From assembly GCA_021776655.1 (NCBI GenBank), contig JAJFFK010000034.1, positions 25,404 through 89,403 of the forward strand: 64,000 nt of DNA, in the 5' to 3' direction. Made by a program: the position numbers and the translations under genes. A model generated the notes under the pieces. The model was given only the letters and a program-made list of their open reading frames with translations, was not told where the DNA came from and did no database searches. Source of the stretch: Henriciella sp. (GTDB lineage: Bacteria > Pseudomonadota > Alphaproteobacteria > Caulobacterales > Hyphomonadaceae). Positions 17,535 through 27,080 of the stretch are shown here, piece by piece. The first letter of the stretch is position 1, and every line of letters begins with the position of its first letter.

Positions 17535-19343
17535 ATGAAACGACTGTTTATAATTCTGGCGGCTTTGGCCGCAATTGGCGCGGCCCTGTATGGTGGACTG
17601 GTCTGGATGATCACCAAGCCTGCCCCGGCAATGGGTGTTGGACCGACGATCACCCTGTCACAGGGTGAGGTGTCTGGCGGCGTTGATCGCGACGATTCCG
17701 CAGTCTTGCAGTTCAATGGCTTGCCCTTTGCAGCCGCGCCAATCGGTGATCTGCGCTGGCGTGCACCGCAATCAGTCGCGAACTGGGACGGCGTGCGCGA
17801 TGGCCGCGAATTTGGTGCCGAATGTCTGCAGGCGCGCTCAGGCAGCGCTGAATTTTACCGCGATCTGGTCGATGGCCTCGGCCTGAGTTGGGGAACGCGG
17901 CAGCTCGCAGCGATTGCCGCCAAACACGCGCCAGAACCGGTTGAAAGCGAAGACTGCCTTTTCTTAAACGTGCGCACAACCAATCTCGGCGGCGCCAGCC
18001 TGCAACCGGTCATGGTGTGGATCCATGGCGGCAGCCACAAGACCGGATCCGGGTCCAGTGAGGTTTATCAAAGTAATGGTCTGGTCGATAATGGTGTCGT
18101 TCTGGTGACGATCAATTATCGCCTCGGCGCGCTCGGCTATATGGCTCACCCAGCGCTGAGCGCTGACGATCCGCGCGGCGTGTCGGGCAATTACGGTCTG
18201 CTCGATCAGATCGCTGCGCTGGATTGGGTGCGCGCAAATATCGCTGAATTTGGCGGCAACCCGGATAATGTCACGATCTTTGGCGAAAGCGCCGGGGCCC
18301 AATCGGTGGCCGAGATCATGTCCTCGCCGCTCGGCGACGGCCTGTATCACAAGGCGATCCTCGAGAGCGGCTCATCAAGCTATAATGCCAATGGCCTGAC
18401 CCGTGCGATTGAGGGGCGCTTGTCCCAGCACGAGGCGGGGCTTGAGTTCATTGACGGACTGGCCAATGCCGATGCCAGCGCGGCCGACCTGCGCGCGATT
18501 TCGGGGGCGGCGGTGATTGCGCAAAGCGAGGCCAAACCGCATCTCGGCGGCTATTTCCTGCCCGGTGTAGACGGTGTGGTGATCCCGCGCCTGATGGGCG
18601 AAGCGATCCGCGAGGAGCATATTAATAACGTGCCGGTCCTGGCCGGGTACAATGGCGATGAGGGCACGCTGTTCTATCAGTATATGAAATCCCCAACCCT
18701 GCTGCAAATCCCGTTTCCAACCGCGCATAATGAGCGCATGGCCGCGATGGACACGCTTTATGGCCAAGCTGACGCGGCGATCCTGAAAGCCGAATATGGG
18801 CTGGATGATCCGGAAAATTTTGACAAAGCGGCGACAGATATGCTCGGCGACGACATGTTTGGCGTGCATATGCGGTTTCTGGCCACGGCAAATGTAGCAG
18901 CAGGTGAGCCGACATGGCTGTACCATTTCACCCGCACCCCGCCGAGCCCGACACAGACATTGGGCGCGTTCCATGCCTCGGAATTGTTCTTCGTGTTCGA
19001 TAGTCATAGCCCATTGTTGAAACTCAGTGACGAAGACCGCGCCCTGACCACGGCGATGGGTAAATATTGGACAAATTTCGCCAAGACCGGCAATCCGAAT
19101 GGCGACGATGTTCCGGGCTGGCCAGCCTATGACGAAGCATCGGATCAGTGGCTGACCTTCAATCCCTCAATCGAAGTGGCATCAGGTTTGCGGGCGGCCC
19201 GGCTCGACGCGATTGAGCGGGTCTTGAACAAGCGGATAAATCTTGCCGGGGCGGTGATCAATCCACCGCTTGAACCTTTGCTGGTAGAGGCGGAAATTGT
19301 CTCAGGCGATGAGGAGGCGGGAACAGATGGCTTCCAGCCCTGA
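17535..19343 (+). CDS. type-B carboxylesterase family protein
   Basis: About 602 aa. An N-terminal hydrophobic helix (LFIILAALAAIGAALYGGLVWMI) acts as anchor or signal. Esterase motifs are in order: EDCLFLNV, oxyanion-hole WIHGGSHKTGSGS, nucleophile elbow TIFGESAGAQSVAE, the acid region GYNGDEGTLFY and the histidine region LGAFHASELFFVF. It probably hydrolyses esters in the periplasm. GAGG precedes ATG 17535. Its last 42 bases overlap the convergent methionine sulfoxide reductase gene. Confidence 0.9.
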   Translation: MKRLFIILAALAAIGAALYGGLVWMITKPAPAMGVGPTITLSQGEVSGGVDRDDSAVLQFNGLPFAAAPIGDLRWRAPQSVANWDGVRDGREFGAECLQARSGSAEFYRDLVDGLGLSWGTRQLAAIAAKHAPEPVESEDCLFLNVRTTNLGGASLQPVMVWIHGGSHKTGSGSSEVYQSNGLVDNGVVLVTINYRLGALGYMAHPALSADDPRGVSGNYGLLDQIAALDWVRANIAEFGGNPDNVTIFGESAGAQSVAEIMSSPLGDGLYHKAILESGSSSYNANGLTRAIEGRLSQHEAGLEFIDGLANADASAADLRAISGAAVIAQSEAKPHLGGYFLPGVDGVVIPRLMGEAIREEHINNVPVLAGYNGDEGTLFYQYMKSPTLLQIPFPTAHNERMAAMDTLYGQADAAILKAEYGLDDPENFDKAATDMLGDDMFGVHMRFLATANVAAGEPTWLYHFTRTPPSPTQTLGAFHASELFFVFDSHSPLLKLSDEDRALTTAMGKYWTNFAKTGNPNGDDVPGWPAYDEASDQWLTFNPSIEVASGLRAARLDAIERVLNKRINLAGAVINPPLEPLLVEAEIVSGDEEAGTDGFQP

Positions 19344-19769
19344 GCGATCAATCTGATCGAACGCATCGAGCTGCTCGCTATCAATGTCGAGCACAGCGGC
19401 GAGGCGTCCGTTGGCGTTGAAAACGGGCACGACAATCTCTGAACGAGTGCGGCTGTCACAGGCAATATGACCGTCAAATTCTTCGACATTTGGTACAATA
19501 ATTGTCTCCTGGCTCTCCGCCGCAATGCCGCACACGCCCTTGCCGAATGGAATGCGCAAACAGCCGAGCGTGCCTTGGTACGGGCCGACCACCAGCTCGA
19601 ATGGCTGCAGCGGATCAACCACGTAAAATCCCGTCCAGAAGAAACGCGGCTGGAAGGCCTGTGCCAACAGGCTGGCCGCACTGGCGAGCCGGGCCGGAAC
19701 ATAAGTCTCTCCCGCCACGATACTTTCGATTTCTACTTTAAGCTCGCCATACTGCCTTGTTCGATCCAT
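19302..19769 (-). CDS. msrC: free methionine-(R)-sulfoxide reductase (GAF domain)
   Basis: A 155-aa single GAF-domain protein. The three cysteines of the fRMsr catalytic cycle are present at C70, C80 and C104 (in GTLGCLRIPFGKGVCGIAA and HIACDSRTRSEIVVPV), with exactly the spacing known for the E. coli enzyme (Cys84/94/118). It reduces free L-methionine (R)-S-oxide with thioredoxin. The start is placed at ATG 19769, which gives the family length; an open frame continues to 19874 without conserved residues. Its 3' end overlaps the esterase gene. Confidence 0.9.
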   Translation of the reverse strand: MDRTRQYGELKVEIESIVAGETYVPARLASAASLLAQAFQPRFFWTGFYVVDPLQPFELVVGPYQGTLGCLRIPFGKGVCGIAAESQETIIVPNVEEFDGHIACDSRTRSEIVVPVFNANGRLAAVLDIDSEQLDAFDQIDRSGLEAICSRLLIA

Positions 19770-19886
19770 GCTCTTGCCCTGTTTTTGACAAGCCGAGCAT
19801 ATCGGATGTGAAGCTGTAAACTGCAATAGGCGTAGACGAAGTGGATTTGCTCTGAAAGAGTTGTCACGGGACAAGGAGGGATCGCA

Positions 19887-20663
19887 TTGAGTGCAAGGCG
19901 AATGAGGCGCGGGGGTTTGATCGCACTTGCGATTGTCTGCTCGCAGCTATTGCCGGTCGCAGCACAATCGAACTCGCATCTCGAAACGGGCGCCTTGGAA
20001 GGCCATGATATTCTCTATCAAACCATTGACGATGAGCGGCTGGACCACGCCTTGGAGAGCTATCTCGCAGACAAGAATTTGCAGACTGAACGTCCGGTTT
20101 GGACCCCTGAGCCTCAGGAGATCAAGCTGCGCGAGCCACGTGAACCGGGGGGGGGCGCCCGCGGTTTTGCCAGTTTCATGAACGCAATTGCAGGGCTGAT
20201 TGGCTATCTGCTTTTGTTTGCACTCGCCGTCGCGATCGCACTCGCCGTCTATTTTATGTTTGGTGAAAGCCTGTCCTTGCGGCGGCGTCAAAAGACCAGG
20301 AAGCAGAGCCCAGCCCTGTCAGAAATCCCAAATTTGCAGCCTGAAGAAGCCGCTGCCCGCGCCTTGCTTGAAGACGCTGATGCCTTGGCAGCAGCAGGGC
20401 GTTTTGCCGAAGCCGTGCATTTGCTACTGTTCCGGTCGATAAACGAAATTCAAGACCGCCAGCAGGGCCGCGTGTCGCGCGCCCTCACCGCCAGAGAGAT
20501 CGGCAATCTCAGCGCCCTACCGACGCGCATTCGCCAAGCCCTCGCCCCGATCATCAAAATTGTCGAGCGCAGTTTTTTCGGTGAGCAAGGCGTTGATGCA
20601 GACAGCTGGAAATCGGCTCGTGCCTCGTATCAGGACTTCGCCTTCGGGGAGGCATGGACATGA
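19887..20663 (+). CDS. DUF4129-type membrane protein, first gene of the moxR cluster
   Basis: A 258-aa protein with a signal peptide (IALAIVCSQLLPVAAQ), a periplasmic stretch, one membrane helix at about 110-130 (IAGLIGYLLLFALAVAIALAVYFMF), then a cytosolic domain ending in the DUF4129-like helix region (ALAAAGRFAEAVHLLLFRSI, SRALTAREI). Translation starts at TTG 19887, seven bases after a strong AAGGAGG. Its stop overlaps the next start. It begins a six-gene operon whose genes overlap or nearly touch. Confidence 0.82.
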   Translation: MSARRMRRGGLIALAIVCSQLLPVAAQSNSHLETGALEGHDILYQTIDDERLDHALESYLADKNLQTERPVWTPEPQEIKLREPREPGGGARGFASFMNAIAGLIGYLLLFALAVAIALAVYFMFGESLSLRRRQKTRKQSPALSEIPNLQPEEAAARALLEDADALAAAGRFAEAVHLLLFRSINEIQDRQQGRVSRALTAREIGNLSALPTRIRQALAPIIKIVERSFFGEQGVDADSWKSARASYQDFAFGEAWT

Positions 20664-21877
20664 GTGAGCGTCTACCCGGCAGCAGCAATCCGTTTTCCGT
20701 TGTAACGATAACCGCGCTCATCTGTGTTGGTATTTTCAGCTTCATTGCAATCTTCGCCCTGATCGGATGGTCGCCCGATCTGGTCAGCAAGAACCGTGCG
20801 GGACAGCACCCCTATTCCAATTCAGCGCTGGGCTATGGCGGCTTGATAAAATTGCTCGAAGCAGATGGCAAATCCGTCTCGGTGACACGCTTGGCCGACA
20901 CGCTGAATTACAGCGACGGACTGCTGATCTTGACCCTGCCACCATACGGGTTTGACCGTGCCTCGCCATTCGACCGCTCGGATGTGTCGCAACCGGCCCT
21001 GTACGTCCTACCCAAATGGTCGGGATATGCAGACCGGCAAAAGCCCGAATGGCAGAAGAATACTGACCTGCTGGCGCGCAAATCCGTTTCAGCTCTTCTC
21101 TCGGATTTTGACGAGGACGCCGTGGTCTGGCGCTTGCGCAATCCGGGCAAAGTGGTGACCCCGTTTGGGCCTCAACGCGCCGATTTCGAGCACAAGATGC
21201 AAGTCATAGAATCAGACAGTCTGGAACCCGTCATCAGCGTTCCTGGCGGCACCCTGCTGGCCAAATTACCGGGAACAGAAATGTATATTCTGTCAGATCC
21301 TGACCTGCTGAACACGTTCGGGCTGGCGCGCCGCAACAATGCCCGCTTTGCGCTTGGCTTGATCAGCTGGTTGAGCGAATATGACAGTTCGCCAGTGATA
21401 TTTGATGCGACATTGCATGGCTTCGAGCGGTCCGGGAGCTTGCTAAAGGCGATGTTCGACATTCCGTTTCTGGGCGCGACCATGCTCGCGCTGATAACCG
21501 CGTTAATGGTCGGCTGGGCCGCCTTCATTCGCTTCGGCCCGCCCGACAAGGAGGTTCGGACCATCGCGTTCGGCAAGAAGGCGCTGGCCGACAGTTCGGC
21601 TGGCCTGGTGTCTATGGCCCGGCGCGAGGGGCAAATGGCACCGGGATATCTGAAGCTGACCCGGCGGGCGCTGATCCGCTCGCTCGGGCTGCCTCACGGC
21701 TTGGGCGATAAAGATCTGGGCCGAACGCTGGAGGGCATCGCCAAGCAAAGGCAATTGGAAACACGCTGGTCGAACGCCGCCCAGAAATTGACCGGCCCGG
21801 CTCAAAACCGGGATGATTTGAGAGACAAAGCTGGTGCCCTATGGCGTTGGCGCAAGGAGATATCTGATGAACATTGA
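20654..21877 (+). CDS. DUF4350 domain membrane protein
   Basis: A 407-aa protein with an N-terminal membrane helix ([22 protein letters not shown]). The DUF4350 segment ([23 protein letters not shown] onward) resembles a GATase/IFT52-like periplasmic domain, a second membrane helix lies near 280 ([15 protein letters not shown]), and a cytosolic tail follows. The start overlaps the DUF4129 stop, and its own stop overlaps the moxR start. The operon context suggests it is the extracytoplasmic partner of the MoxR/DUF58 pair. Biochemical role unknown. Confidence 0.82.
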   Translation: MDMSERLPGSSNPFSVVTITALICVGIFSFIAIFALIGWSPDLVSKNRAGQHPYSNSALGYGGLIKLLEADGKSVSVTRLADTLNYSDGLLILTLPPYGFDRASPFDRSDVSQPALYVLPKWSGYADRQKPEWQKNTDLLARKSVSALLSDFDEDAVVWRLRNPGKVVTPFGPQRADFEHKMQVIESDSLEPVISVPGGTLLAKLPGTEMYILSDPDLLNTFGLARRNNARFALGLISWLSEYDSSPVIFDATLHGFERSGSLLKAMFDIPFLGATMLALITALMVGWAAFIRFGPPDKEVRTIAFGKKALADSSAGLVSMARREGQMAPGYLKLTRRALIRSLGLPHGLGDKDLGRTLEGIAKQRQLETRWSNAAQKLTGPAQNRDDLRDKAGALWRWRKEISDEH

Positions 21878-22823
21878 TGGCATCAAAACCCTCGCAGGCA
21901 GTATCCGCAGCGAGGTCAGCAAAGCTGTGATCGGTCAGGACGATACTGTCGATCTGTTGCTGACAGCCTTGTTTTCGGCTGGCCATATCCTGCTGGAGGG
22001 CCCGCCTGGAACCGCCAAGACCCTGCTGGCGCAATGTTTTGCTGCGGCTATCAAGCTTGATTTTGGCCGTATCCAGTTCACCCCGGACCTGATGCCGGGC
22101 GATGTTCTCGGCAGCAATCTGTTCAACTTCTCGACCAGTGAGTTCAGCCTGACCAAGGGGCCGATTTTCACCGACATCCTGCTCGCCGATGAGATCAACC
22201 GAACCCCGCCAAAGACCCAGGCCGCCCTGCTCGAAGCCATGCAGGAGCGCAAGGTGACGATTGATGGCAAGGCCCATCCGCTGAACGAGCGGTTTACCGT
22301 TATCGCCACGCAAAATCCGATTGAGCAGCAAGGCACCTACCCACTCCCCGAAGCCCAGCTCGACCGGTTCTTGTTCAAGCACGTCCTCGCCTATCCGAGC
22401 CGTGAAGAGGAATTGGCAATTGTCGAAGCGCACGGCAACCGAACCGGAATGAAGACCGCCGCAGCGTTTGGGGTCTCGCCTGTGGTTGAGGCCGCTGAAC
22501 TGGCCGATGCGGTCAACTCGGTGTCGCAAGTGCGCGTGCAAGACGACATCATGGCCTATATTGTCGATATTATCCGCGCCTCACGCGACACCCCAACCCT
22601 GTCGCACGGGGCCAGTCCGCGCGCCGCTGCTGCTTTGGCCGCCGCCTCACGGGCGCGAGCGGCACTGGATGGGCGCGATTATGTCGTCCCTGATGACGTC
22701 AAAGCCCTGGCTCTGCCAGCTTTGCGTCATCGCGTCATTCTTTCGCCTGCTGCCGAAATTGAAGGCCGCACCACTGACGAAACCCTGGTCGATATTATCG
22801 AGCAATCGGTCGCCCCGCGTTGA
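21867..22823 (+). CDS. MoxR family AAA+ ATPase
   Basis: A 318-aa AAA+ protein with Walker A (EGPPGTAKT), Walker B ([23 protein letters not shown]), sensor 1 ([23 protein letters not shown]) and a C-terminal lid with [16 protein letters not shown]. MoxR proteins act as chaperones that assemble or activate complexes together with a vWA/DUF58 partner, which is the next gene. AAGGAG lies before ATG 21867; the start overlaps the DUF4350 stop. Confidence 0.95.
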   Translation: MNIDGIKTLAGSIRSEVSKAVIGQDDTVDLLLTALFSAGHILLEGPPGTAKTLLAQCFAAAIKLDFGRIQFTPDLMPGDVLGSNLFNFSTSEFSLTKGPIFTDILLADEINRTPPKTQAALLEAMQERKVTIDGKAHPLNERFTVIATQNPIEQQGTYPLPEAQLDRFLFKHVLAYPSREEELAIVEAHGNRTGMKTAAAFGVSPVVEAAELADAVNSVSQVRVQDDIMAYIVDIIRASRDTPTLSHGASPRAAAALAAASRARAALDGRDYVVPDDVKALALPALRHRVILSPAAEIEGRTTDETLVDIIEQSVAPR

Positions 22824-22836
22824 GGATAGACGACAG

Positions 22837-24150
22837 ATGATCGCTCCGACCCTACGTGCAATATTCGCGATGCTGGCAGGTTTCCCTGTGATGCTTGCTT
22901 TGGCAATTGTCGCCCCCGGTCTCTGGGTCATCAGCGCCGGTTGGATTGCAGCGCTGGCCGGGCTGATGTTAACAGATCTGGCGCTGGCCGGACGGCGCAA
23001 AGCGATGCAGATCAGCGTCAACGCCCCTGCCTTGCTCTATACCAATGCAGCGGACCCGGCCGAGATCACAGTTGCGGTCACATCAGGTCCCTTGCCGCGC
23101 CGCATCAACGCCTTGCTTGAGGTGAACGCGTTTATTCAGCCGCCCATCCCGGTGATCCTGAAAGGCTGGGCTGAGCGCCAGCATACTTTCACAACCCTGC
23201 TTGAGCCTGTTCGACGCGGCAATGGCCGTCTTGAGCGACTGTGGCTCAACTGGACTGGGCCGCTCGGTCTGATCCGCTTGCGCCGAGTTGAGCCGCTGCG
23301 GATTGATATTCCGGTGTCGCCAAACACCAGATGGGTCAAGCAAGAGGCCGTGCGCCTGTACACGCGCGACGCCGACTTTGGCATCAAGATGCAAATCGAT
23401 CGCGGCGATGGGACTGAATTTGATGCCTTGCGCGAGTTTACATCTGGTATGGATCGGCGCGCGATAGACTGGAAACACTCGGCCCGTCACCAGCAATTAC
23501 TGGCCAAGGAATTTCGCACCGAGCGCAACCACAATATTGTCTTCGCTTTCGATACCGGACGGTTGATGTGCGAACCGCTGGGCGGGGTTGCCAAACTCGA
23601 CCGGGCGATCAATGCCGCTTTGCTGCTCGCCTATGTCTCTTTGCGCTCAGGCGACAAGACCGCATTGTTTGGCTTTGACGCACGGCCAAATGTAACCAGC
23701 AATGTGCTGACCGGGGTCGGGGCCTTCCCGCATCTGCAGCGACTGGCTGCGCGCCTCGATTATTCGGTTGAAGAAGCCAATTACACGCTGGCTTTGACCG
23801 CGCTTGCGGCTAAACTTGAGCGGCGCAGCCTGATCATCCTGTTCACCGATTTTGTCGACACGATCTCAGCTGAGCTGATGCTCGAAAACGTCCGCCGTTT
23901 AAGCCGCCGACACCTGATTGTGTTTGCCTGTTTCGAGGATGAACAGCTCAATCAGATGATCGATGCAGAGCCGCAAACCGCTGATGATGTCTCGCGCGCG
24001 GTGATCGCTGACGGCTTGCTGACGGATCGCGAACTGGTGATGCGCCGATTGGAGCATATGGGTGTGCAAGTGATTGAGACCCGGCCAGAACGATTTGGGG
24101 CGGATCTGGTCTCGCGTTATCTCGACATCAAGCGGAGGGAGCTCTTGTGA
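22837..24150 (+). CDS. DUF58 (vWA-like) protein, MoxR partner
   Basis: A 437-aa protein with two N-terminal membrane helices (about 5-50), a beta-rich middle and the DUF58 core (about 190-300, with DFDALREFTSGMDRRAIDWKHSARH split by the usual DxR-DWK motif). A vWA-like region follows with FAFDTGRLM, whose first Asp is the MIDAS-like position. The start is ATG 22837 with GAGGA upstream. It is the standard partner of MoxR in this cluster, and the next GTG start overlaps its stop. Confidence 0.9.
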   Translation: MIAPTLRAIFAMLAGFPVMLALAIVAPGLWVISAGWIAALAGLMLTDLALAGRRKAMQISVNAPALLYTNAADPAEITVAVTSGPLPRRINALLEVNAFIQPPIPVILKGWAERQHTFTTLLEPVRRGNGRLERLWLNWTGPLGLIRLRRVEPLRIDIPVSPNTRWVKQEAVRLYTRDADFGIKMQIDRGDGTEFDALREFTSGMDRRAIDWKHSARHQQLLAKEFRTERNHNIVFAFDTGRLMCEPLGGVAKLDRAINAALLLAYVSLRSGDKTALFGFDARPNVTSNVLTGVGAFPHLQRLAARLDYSVEEANYTLALTALAAKLERRSLIILFTDFVDTISAELMLENVRRLSRRHLIVFACFEDEQLNQMIDAEPQTADDVSRAVIADGLLTDRELVMRRLEHMGVQVIETRPERFGADLVSRYLDIKRRELL

Positions 24151-25151
24151 ATGATCGAGTGATGAAATCCTATCGCTTCCGCGCCGAACGCGAAACCGAT
24201 TGGAAACGGCTGGACCTGATCATCAAGCGGGCTGAAAAGCGCGGGGTTGATGGTCTGTCCGACGAAGAAATGGCTGCCCTGCCGGGCCTGTATCGGCAGG
24301 CTGTTTCGTCGCTATCGGTGGCGCGCTCGATCTCGCTGGATCAGAATGTCGTGGCCTATCTCGAAACCCTGTGCACGCGCGCCTATTTCTTTGTCTACGG
24401 CACCAGGTCGCGGTTCTGGGAACGGATTGCCGCCTTCTTTGCCCGCGACTGGTCCGCTGCAGTCAGGGCCGCGCGCGGGCCGACATTGCTGTCTTTCCTC
24501 TGCCTGTTTGGCGGTGCTCTATTGGCCTTCTTCTTGGTCCTGGGGGACAGCGAATGGTACTGGACCTTCAACGGCTATGGTGACAGCCGCAACCCGAATG
24601 CAACCTATGATCAGCTGCGCGCGACCCTGTACGAGACCGAGACTGGAATTGTCGATATGCTCAGCGCGTTTGCGGCGCAATTGTTCTCGCACAATAGCGG
24701 CATCGCGATCTTTGCGTTTGCGTTGGGATTTGCGTTTGGTATGCCGACAGCTGTTTTGTTGCTGTATAATGGCCTGTCACTGGGCAGCTTCTTTGCTGTG
24801 TTCTGGCAGAAAGGCCTGGCCTATGAGCTCACCGGCTGGCTATTCATTCACGGTGTGACCGAACTGTTCGCGGTTATACTGGCCGGGGCGGCCGGGTTCA
24901 TGATTGGCGGCGCGGTGGCGTTTCCAGGGCAGCGCTCACGTATGGAATCGATGCGCCAAGAGGGCGAGACAGCGGCAATGGTGATCATTGGCGCGGTTGT
25001 GATGCTGTTTCTGGCGGCGCTGCTGGAAGGGTTTGGCCGCCAGTTGATCACCTCTGATACGGTGCGCTACGCGATTGCCGGCACCAGTCTGGTCTTCTGG
25101 CTTGGCTATTTCTATCTGCCACGCCGACAGGCAGGCGATGCACGTGACTGA
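24147..25151 (+). CDS. SpoIIM-like (stage II sporulation M family) membrane protein
   Basis: A 334-aa integral membrane protein of the family called SpoIIM/DUF95, in a non-sporulating lineage. Its cytosolic helical N-terminus (WKRLDLIIKRAEKRGVDGL, LYRQAVSSLSVARS) is typical, followed by five or so membrane helices with the conserved HGVTELFAVILAGAAGF segment. GTG 24147 is used, right after GGAGGGA and overlapping the DUF58 stop. It is a member of the conserved moxR cluster. Confidence 0.87.
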   Translation: MNDRVMKSYRFRAERETDWKRLDLIIKRAEKRGVDGLSDEEMAALPGLYRQAVSSLSVARSISLDQNVVAYLETLCTRAYFFVYGTRSRFWERIAAFFARDWSAAVRAARGPTLLSFLCLFGGALLAFFLVLGDSEWYWTFNGYGDSRNPNATYDQLRATLYETETGIVDMLSAFAAQLFSHNSGIAIFAFALGFAFGMPTAVLLLYNGLSLGSFFAVFWQKGLAYELTGWLFIHGVTELFAVILAGAAGFMIGGAVAFPGQRSRMESMRQEGETAAMVIIGAVVMLFLAALLEGFGRQLITSDTVRYAIAGTSLVFWLGYFYLPRRQAGDARD

Positions 25152-26082
25152 AGCCGTCGCCCCGACCTCCGCCCGCGAGCAAACGCGTCGCCGCAAGCTG
25201 CGCCAGCAGATGCAAGCCAATCTGAACAAGCGTGTCCGCACATTGGTCACCCCAGAAGGCGCCGCCCTGAACTTGCGGATTGCAACAGCCGGCGAGCGCG
25301 CCGGGGCCTTCCTGCTCGATTTTACGCTGCAGATCATCACCATGCTGGTGATCGTGTTCGGGATCGTATTTCTGGCCTCGGGCTTTGGCATTCGTGGCTG
25401 GCAGATTGCCGGGGCGGTGATTGGCATCCTGATTTTCTTTATTCGTAATTTCTACTTCATCTTCTTTGAGCTTGGCCGCAGAGCCGCGACGCCGGGCAAA
25501 CGCGTGCTGGGCTTGCGGGTCGCGGCGCGAAATGGTGGCCGCCTCAAGGCCAATGCGATTATCGCCCGCAACTTCATGCGTGAGCTGGAAGTGTTCTTGC
25601 CGCTGTCAGTCCTGCTTGGCGCGATGTTTTCCGAAAATGCCGTCAATGGCTGGATCAATCTGCTTCTGCTCCTGTGGTCGGGAATATTCTTGCTGTTTCC
25701 ATTGTTCAACAAAGACAAGTTGCGGGTCGGAGATCTGATCGCTGGAACGATGGTTATTCACGCGCCAAAGGTTCAGCTACTGGACGATATCGCCTCTGCT
25801 CCCGCTTCCGAAGACTTAACGGCCGGATACAATTTCACCCCGCCGCAACTGGACATATACGGCATTCATGAACTGCATGTTCTGGAAGATGTCCTGCGCC
25901 AGTCGACGCCTGAGATCAAACGCAATGTCGCCAATCGGATCGCCGCCAAGATTGGCTGGACACCAGAACCGGGACAGACCGACATCATCTTCCTGGAGAC
26001 ATTCTATGCCGCGCTGCGCAAGCATCTCGAACGGGGTCTGCTGTTTGGCGAGAAAAAGGCCGACAAATATGATCGCAAATAA
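25138..26082 (+). CDS. RDD family membrane protein, last gene of the moxR cluster
   Basis: About 314 aa. The RDD domain begins near residue 45 (NLRIATAGERAGAFLLDF, the Arg-Asp pattern), with three or four membrane helices and the TPGKRVLGLRV signature. A cytosolic tail of about 110 aa follows, which is unusual in length. The gene overlaps the SpoIIM stop by 14 bases; the start could be ATG 25138 or GTG 25144. Repeat copy C follows the stop. Likely a membrane component of the MoxR assembly; transport activity is not proven. Confidence 0.85.
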   Translation: MHVTEAVAPTSAREQTRRRKLRQQMQANLNKRVRTLVTPEGAALNLRIATAGERAGAFLLDFTLQIITMLVIVFGIVFLASGFGIRGWQIAGAVIGILIFFIRNFYFIFFELGRRAATPGKRVLGLRVAARNGGRLKANAIIARNFMRELEVFLPLSVLLGAMFSENAVNGWINLLLLLWSGIFLLFPLFNKDKLRVGDLIAGTMVIHAPKVQLLDDIASAPASEDLTAGYNFTPPQLDIYGIHELHVLEDVLRQSTPEIKRNVANRIAAKIGWTPEPGQTDIIFLETFYAALRKHLERGLLFGEKKADKYDRK

Positions 26083-26098
26083 TTATATCATTTGATTG

Positions 26099-26182
26099 TT
26101 TTCGTTCACGGCTATTTCTCAGCTTACGCTGAGAGCCTGCACGGGCGCGGCGCATGAGCGCCGGGTCGCGCTTGCGACCGGG
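26099..26182 (+). repeat. three-hairpin dispersed repeat, copy C
   Basis: It has the same architecture as copies A and B: TTTTCG, hairpin CTCAGC-TTAC-GCTGAG, hairpin GGCGC-ATGA-GCGCC, hairpin GGTCGC-GCTT-GCGACC. It starts 17 bases after the RDD stop and lies between convergent genes (RDD and rcdA). Almost all differences from copy B fall in loops or linkers. Confidence 0.88.
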
Positions 26183-26211
26183 CGTGTATTATTGTGAACA
26201 GTAGAAATACT

Positions 26212-26757
26212 CTAACGCGATTTACCCCAGACATTCAGCGGATCAAACGCACCCTTTTCAGCAGCGCTGCGCAATTGCGCCAATTGCGCACTGACTGAAC
26301 TTTCAGCCTCGAGTGCGCCATTGCCATAGATCGCTGAATCGAGACGGCAGATGCGTTCGAACAAGGCCTCTGAGCGCTCAACCAGATCGAGAAACACGTC
26401 CGGCAGGCCGCGCCCACGTTGCGCGCTCGCATCGAGCGCAGGCTCATCGCGGCTGATACGGTATTTGCCTTGAGTGGCATCGCCGGGGTTGAGTTCGCCA
26501 TCGCGCACGGCCTTCTGCATCACCAGCCAACTTGCCGCCTGCATCAGGCGCGTCGTCAGCTCCATACTCCAGGCGGCATAAGTCAGCCCGGCTTCTCGCG
26601 GCAGCGTTTTTGACAGACTACGCCCCGGTCCATCGAGATAGGCGGCGGTTTCTTCAACCAGCGCCATGCCGTCAATGAAGACTTTTTCAAAAACCTTGCC
26701 TTCAGTGAAGGTCAATTGCGCTGCTCTGCCGGGGTTTCTTTGGGAAATATTGGCCAT
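26212..26757 (-). CDS. rcdA: RcdA-like protein (DUF1465), regulator of CtrA degradation
   Basis: A 181-aa alpha-helical protein of the DUF1465 family. The signature TEGKVFEKVFIDGMALVEETAAYLDGPGR is present (key residues near 18-46), followed by LTYAAWSMELTTRLMQAASWLVMQKAV. In Caulobacter, RcdA is a ClpXP adaptor acting with CpdR/PopA at the pole on CtrA and other cell-cycle substrates. The length matches. It supports placing the organism among CtrA-regulated alphaproteobacteria. Confidence 0.85.
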   Translation of the reverse strand: MANISQRNPGRAAQLTFTEGKVFEKVFIDGMALVEETAAYLDGPGRSLSKTLPREAGLTYAAWSMELTTRLMQAASWLVMQKAVRDGELNPGDATQGKYRISRDEPALDASAQRGRGLPDVFLDLVERSEALFERICRLDSAIYGNGALEAESSVSAQLAQLRSAAEKGAFDPLNVWGKSR

Positions 26758-26818
26758 GCGGGGTGCCCATAAAATCTACACGTTCAATTAAGTATACAAG
26801 CGACCCCCTTCGAAGACC

Positions 26819-26998
26819 TTAATCGCCGCCACTGAAAAGCGCGTCGGCCGCCGATTTGTGTGATCGTTTCTTGAGCAACTCGGCCTCACACGCCGCGATT
26901 TCAGCGTGCAGCGCTGCGATCCGCGCCGCCAGATCCGTCACCGACAAAAGCTCCAGGTCAATCGGCTTGGGGTCCGGCTCATCCGTCTCTTCAAACAT
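26819..26998 (-). CDS. DUF1192-like small protein, 59 aa
   Basis: A short acidic-to-amphipathic protein, MFEETDEPDPKPIDLELLSV followed by a predicted helix (DLAARIAALHAEIAACEAELLKK), as in DUF1192 proteins. GGGAGGAAAAG directly precedes the ATG at 26998, a very strong ribosome site. It lies between rcdA and a divergent oxidoreductase gene. The helix suggests a coiled-coil partner of another protein; function unknown. Confidence 0.82.
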   Translation of the reverse strand: MFEETDEPDPKPIDLELLSVTDLAARIAALHAEIAACEAELLKKRSHKSAADALFSGGD

Positions 26999-27080
26999 CT
27001 TTTCCTCCCGCTGGCCCTAGACATTCTATTTAAGCCAAGGCCACAAAGGCACAAAGATCAAGAGGCCAGGAGATACGAAT

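Noticed and set aside
21612..22541. 309-codon minus-strand frame opposite moxR
   Set aside because: It overlaps the MoxR ATPase motifs on the other strand and crosses a gene boundary; it is a composition-driven shadow.
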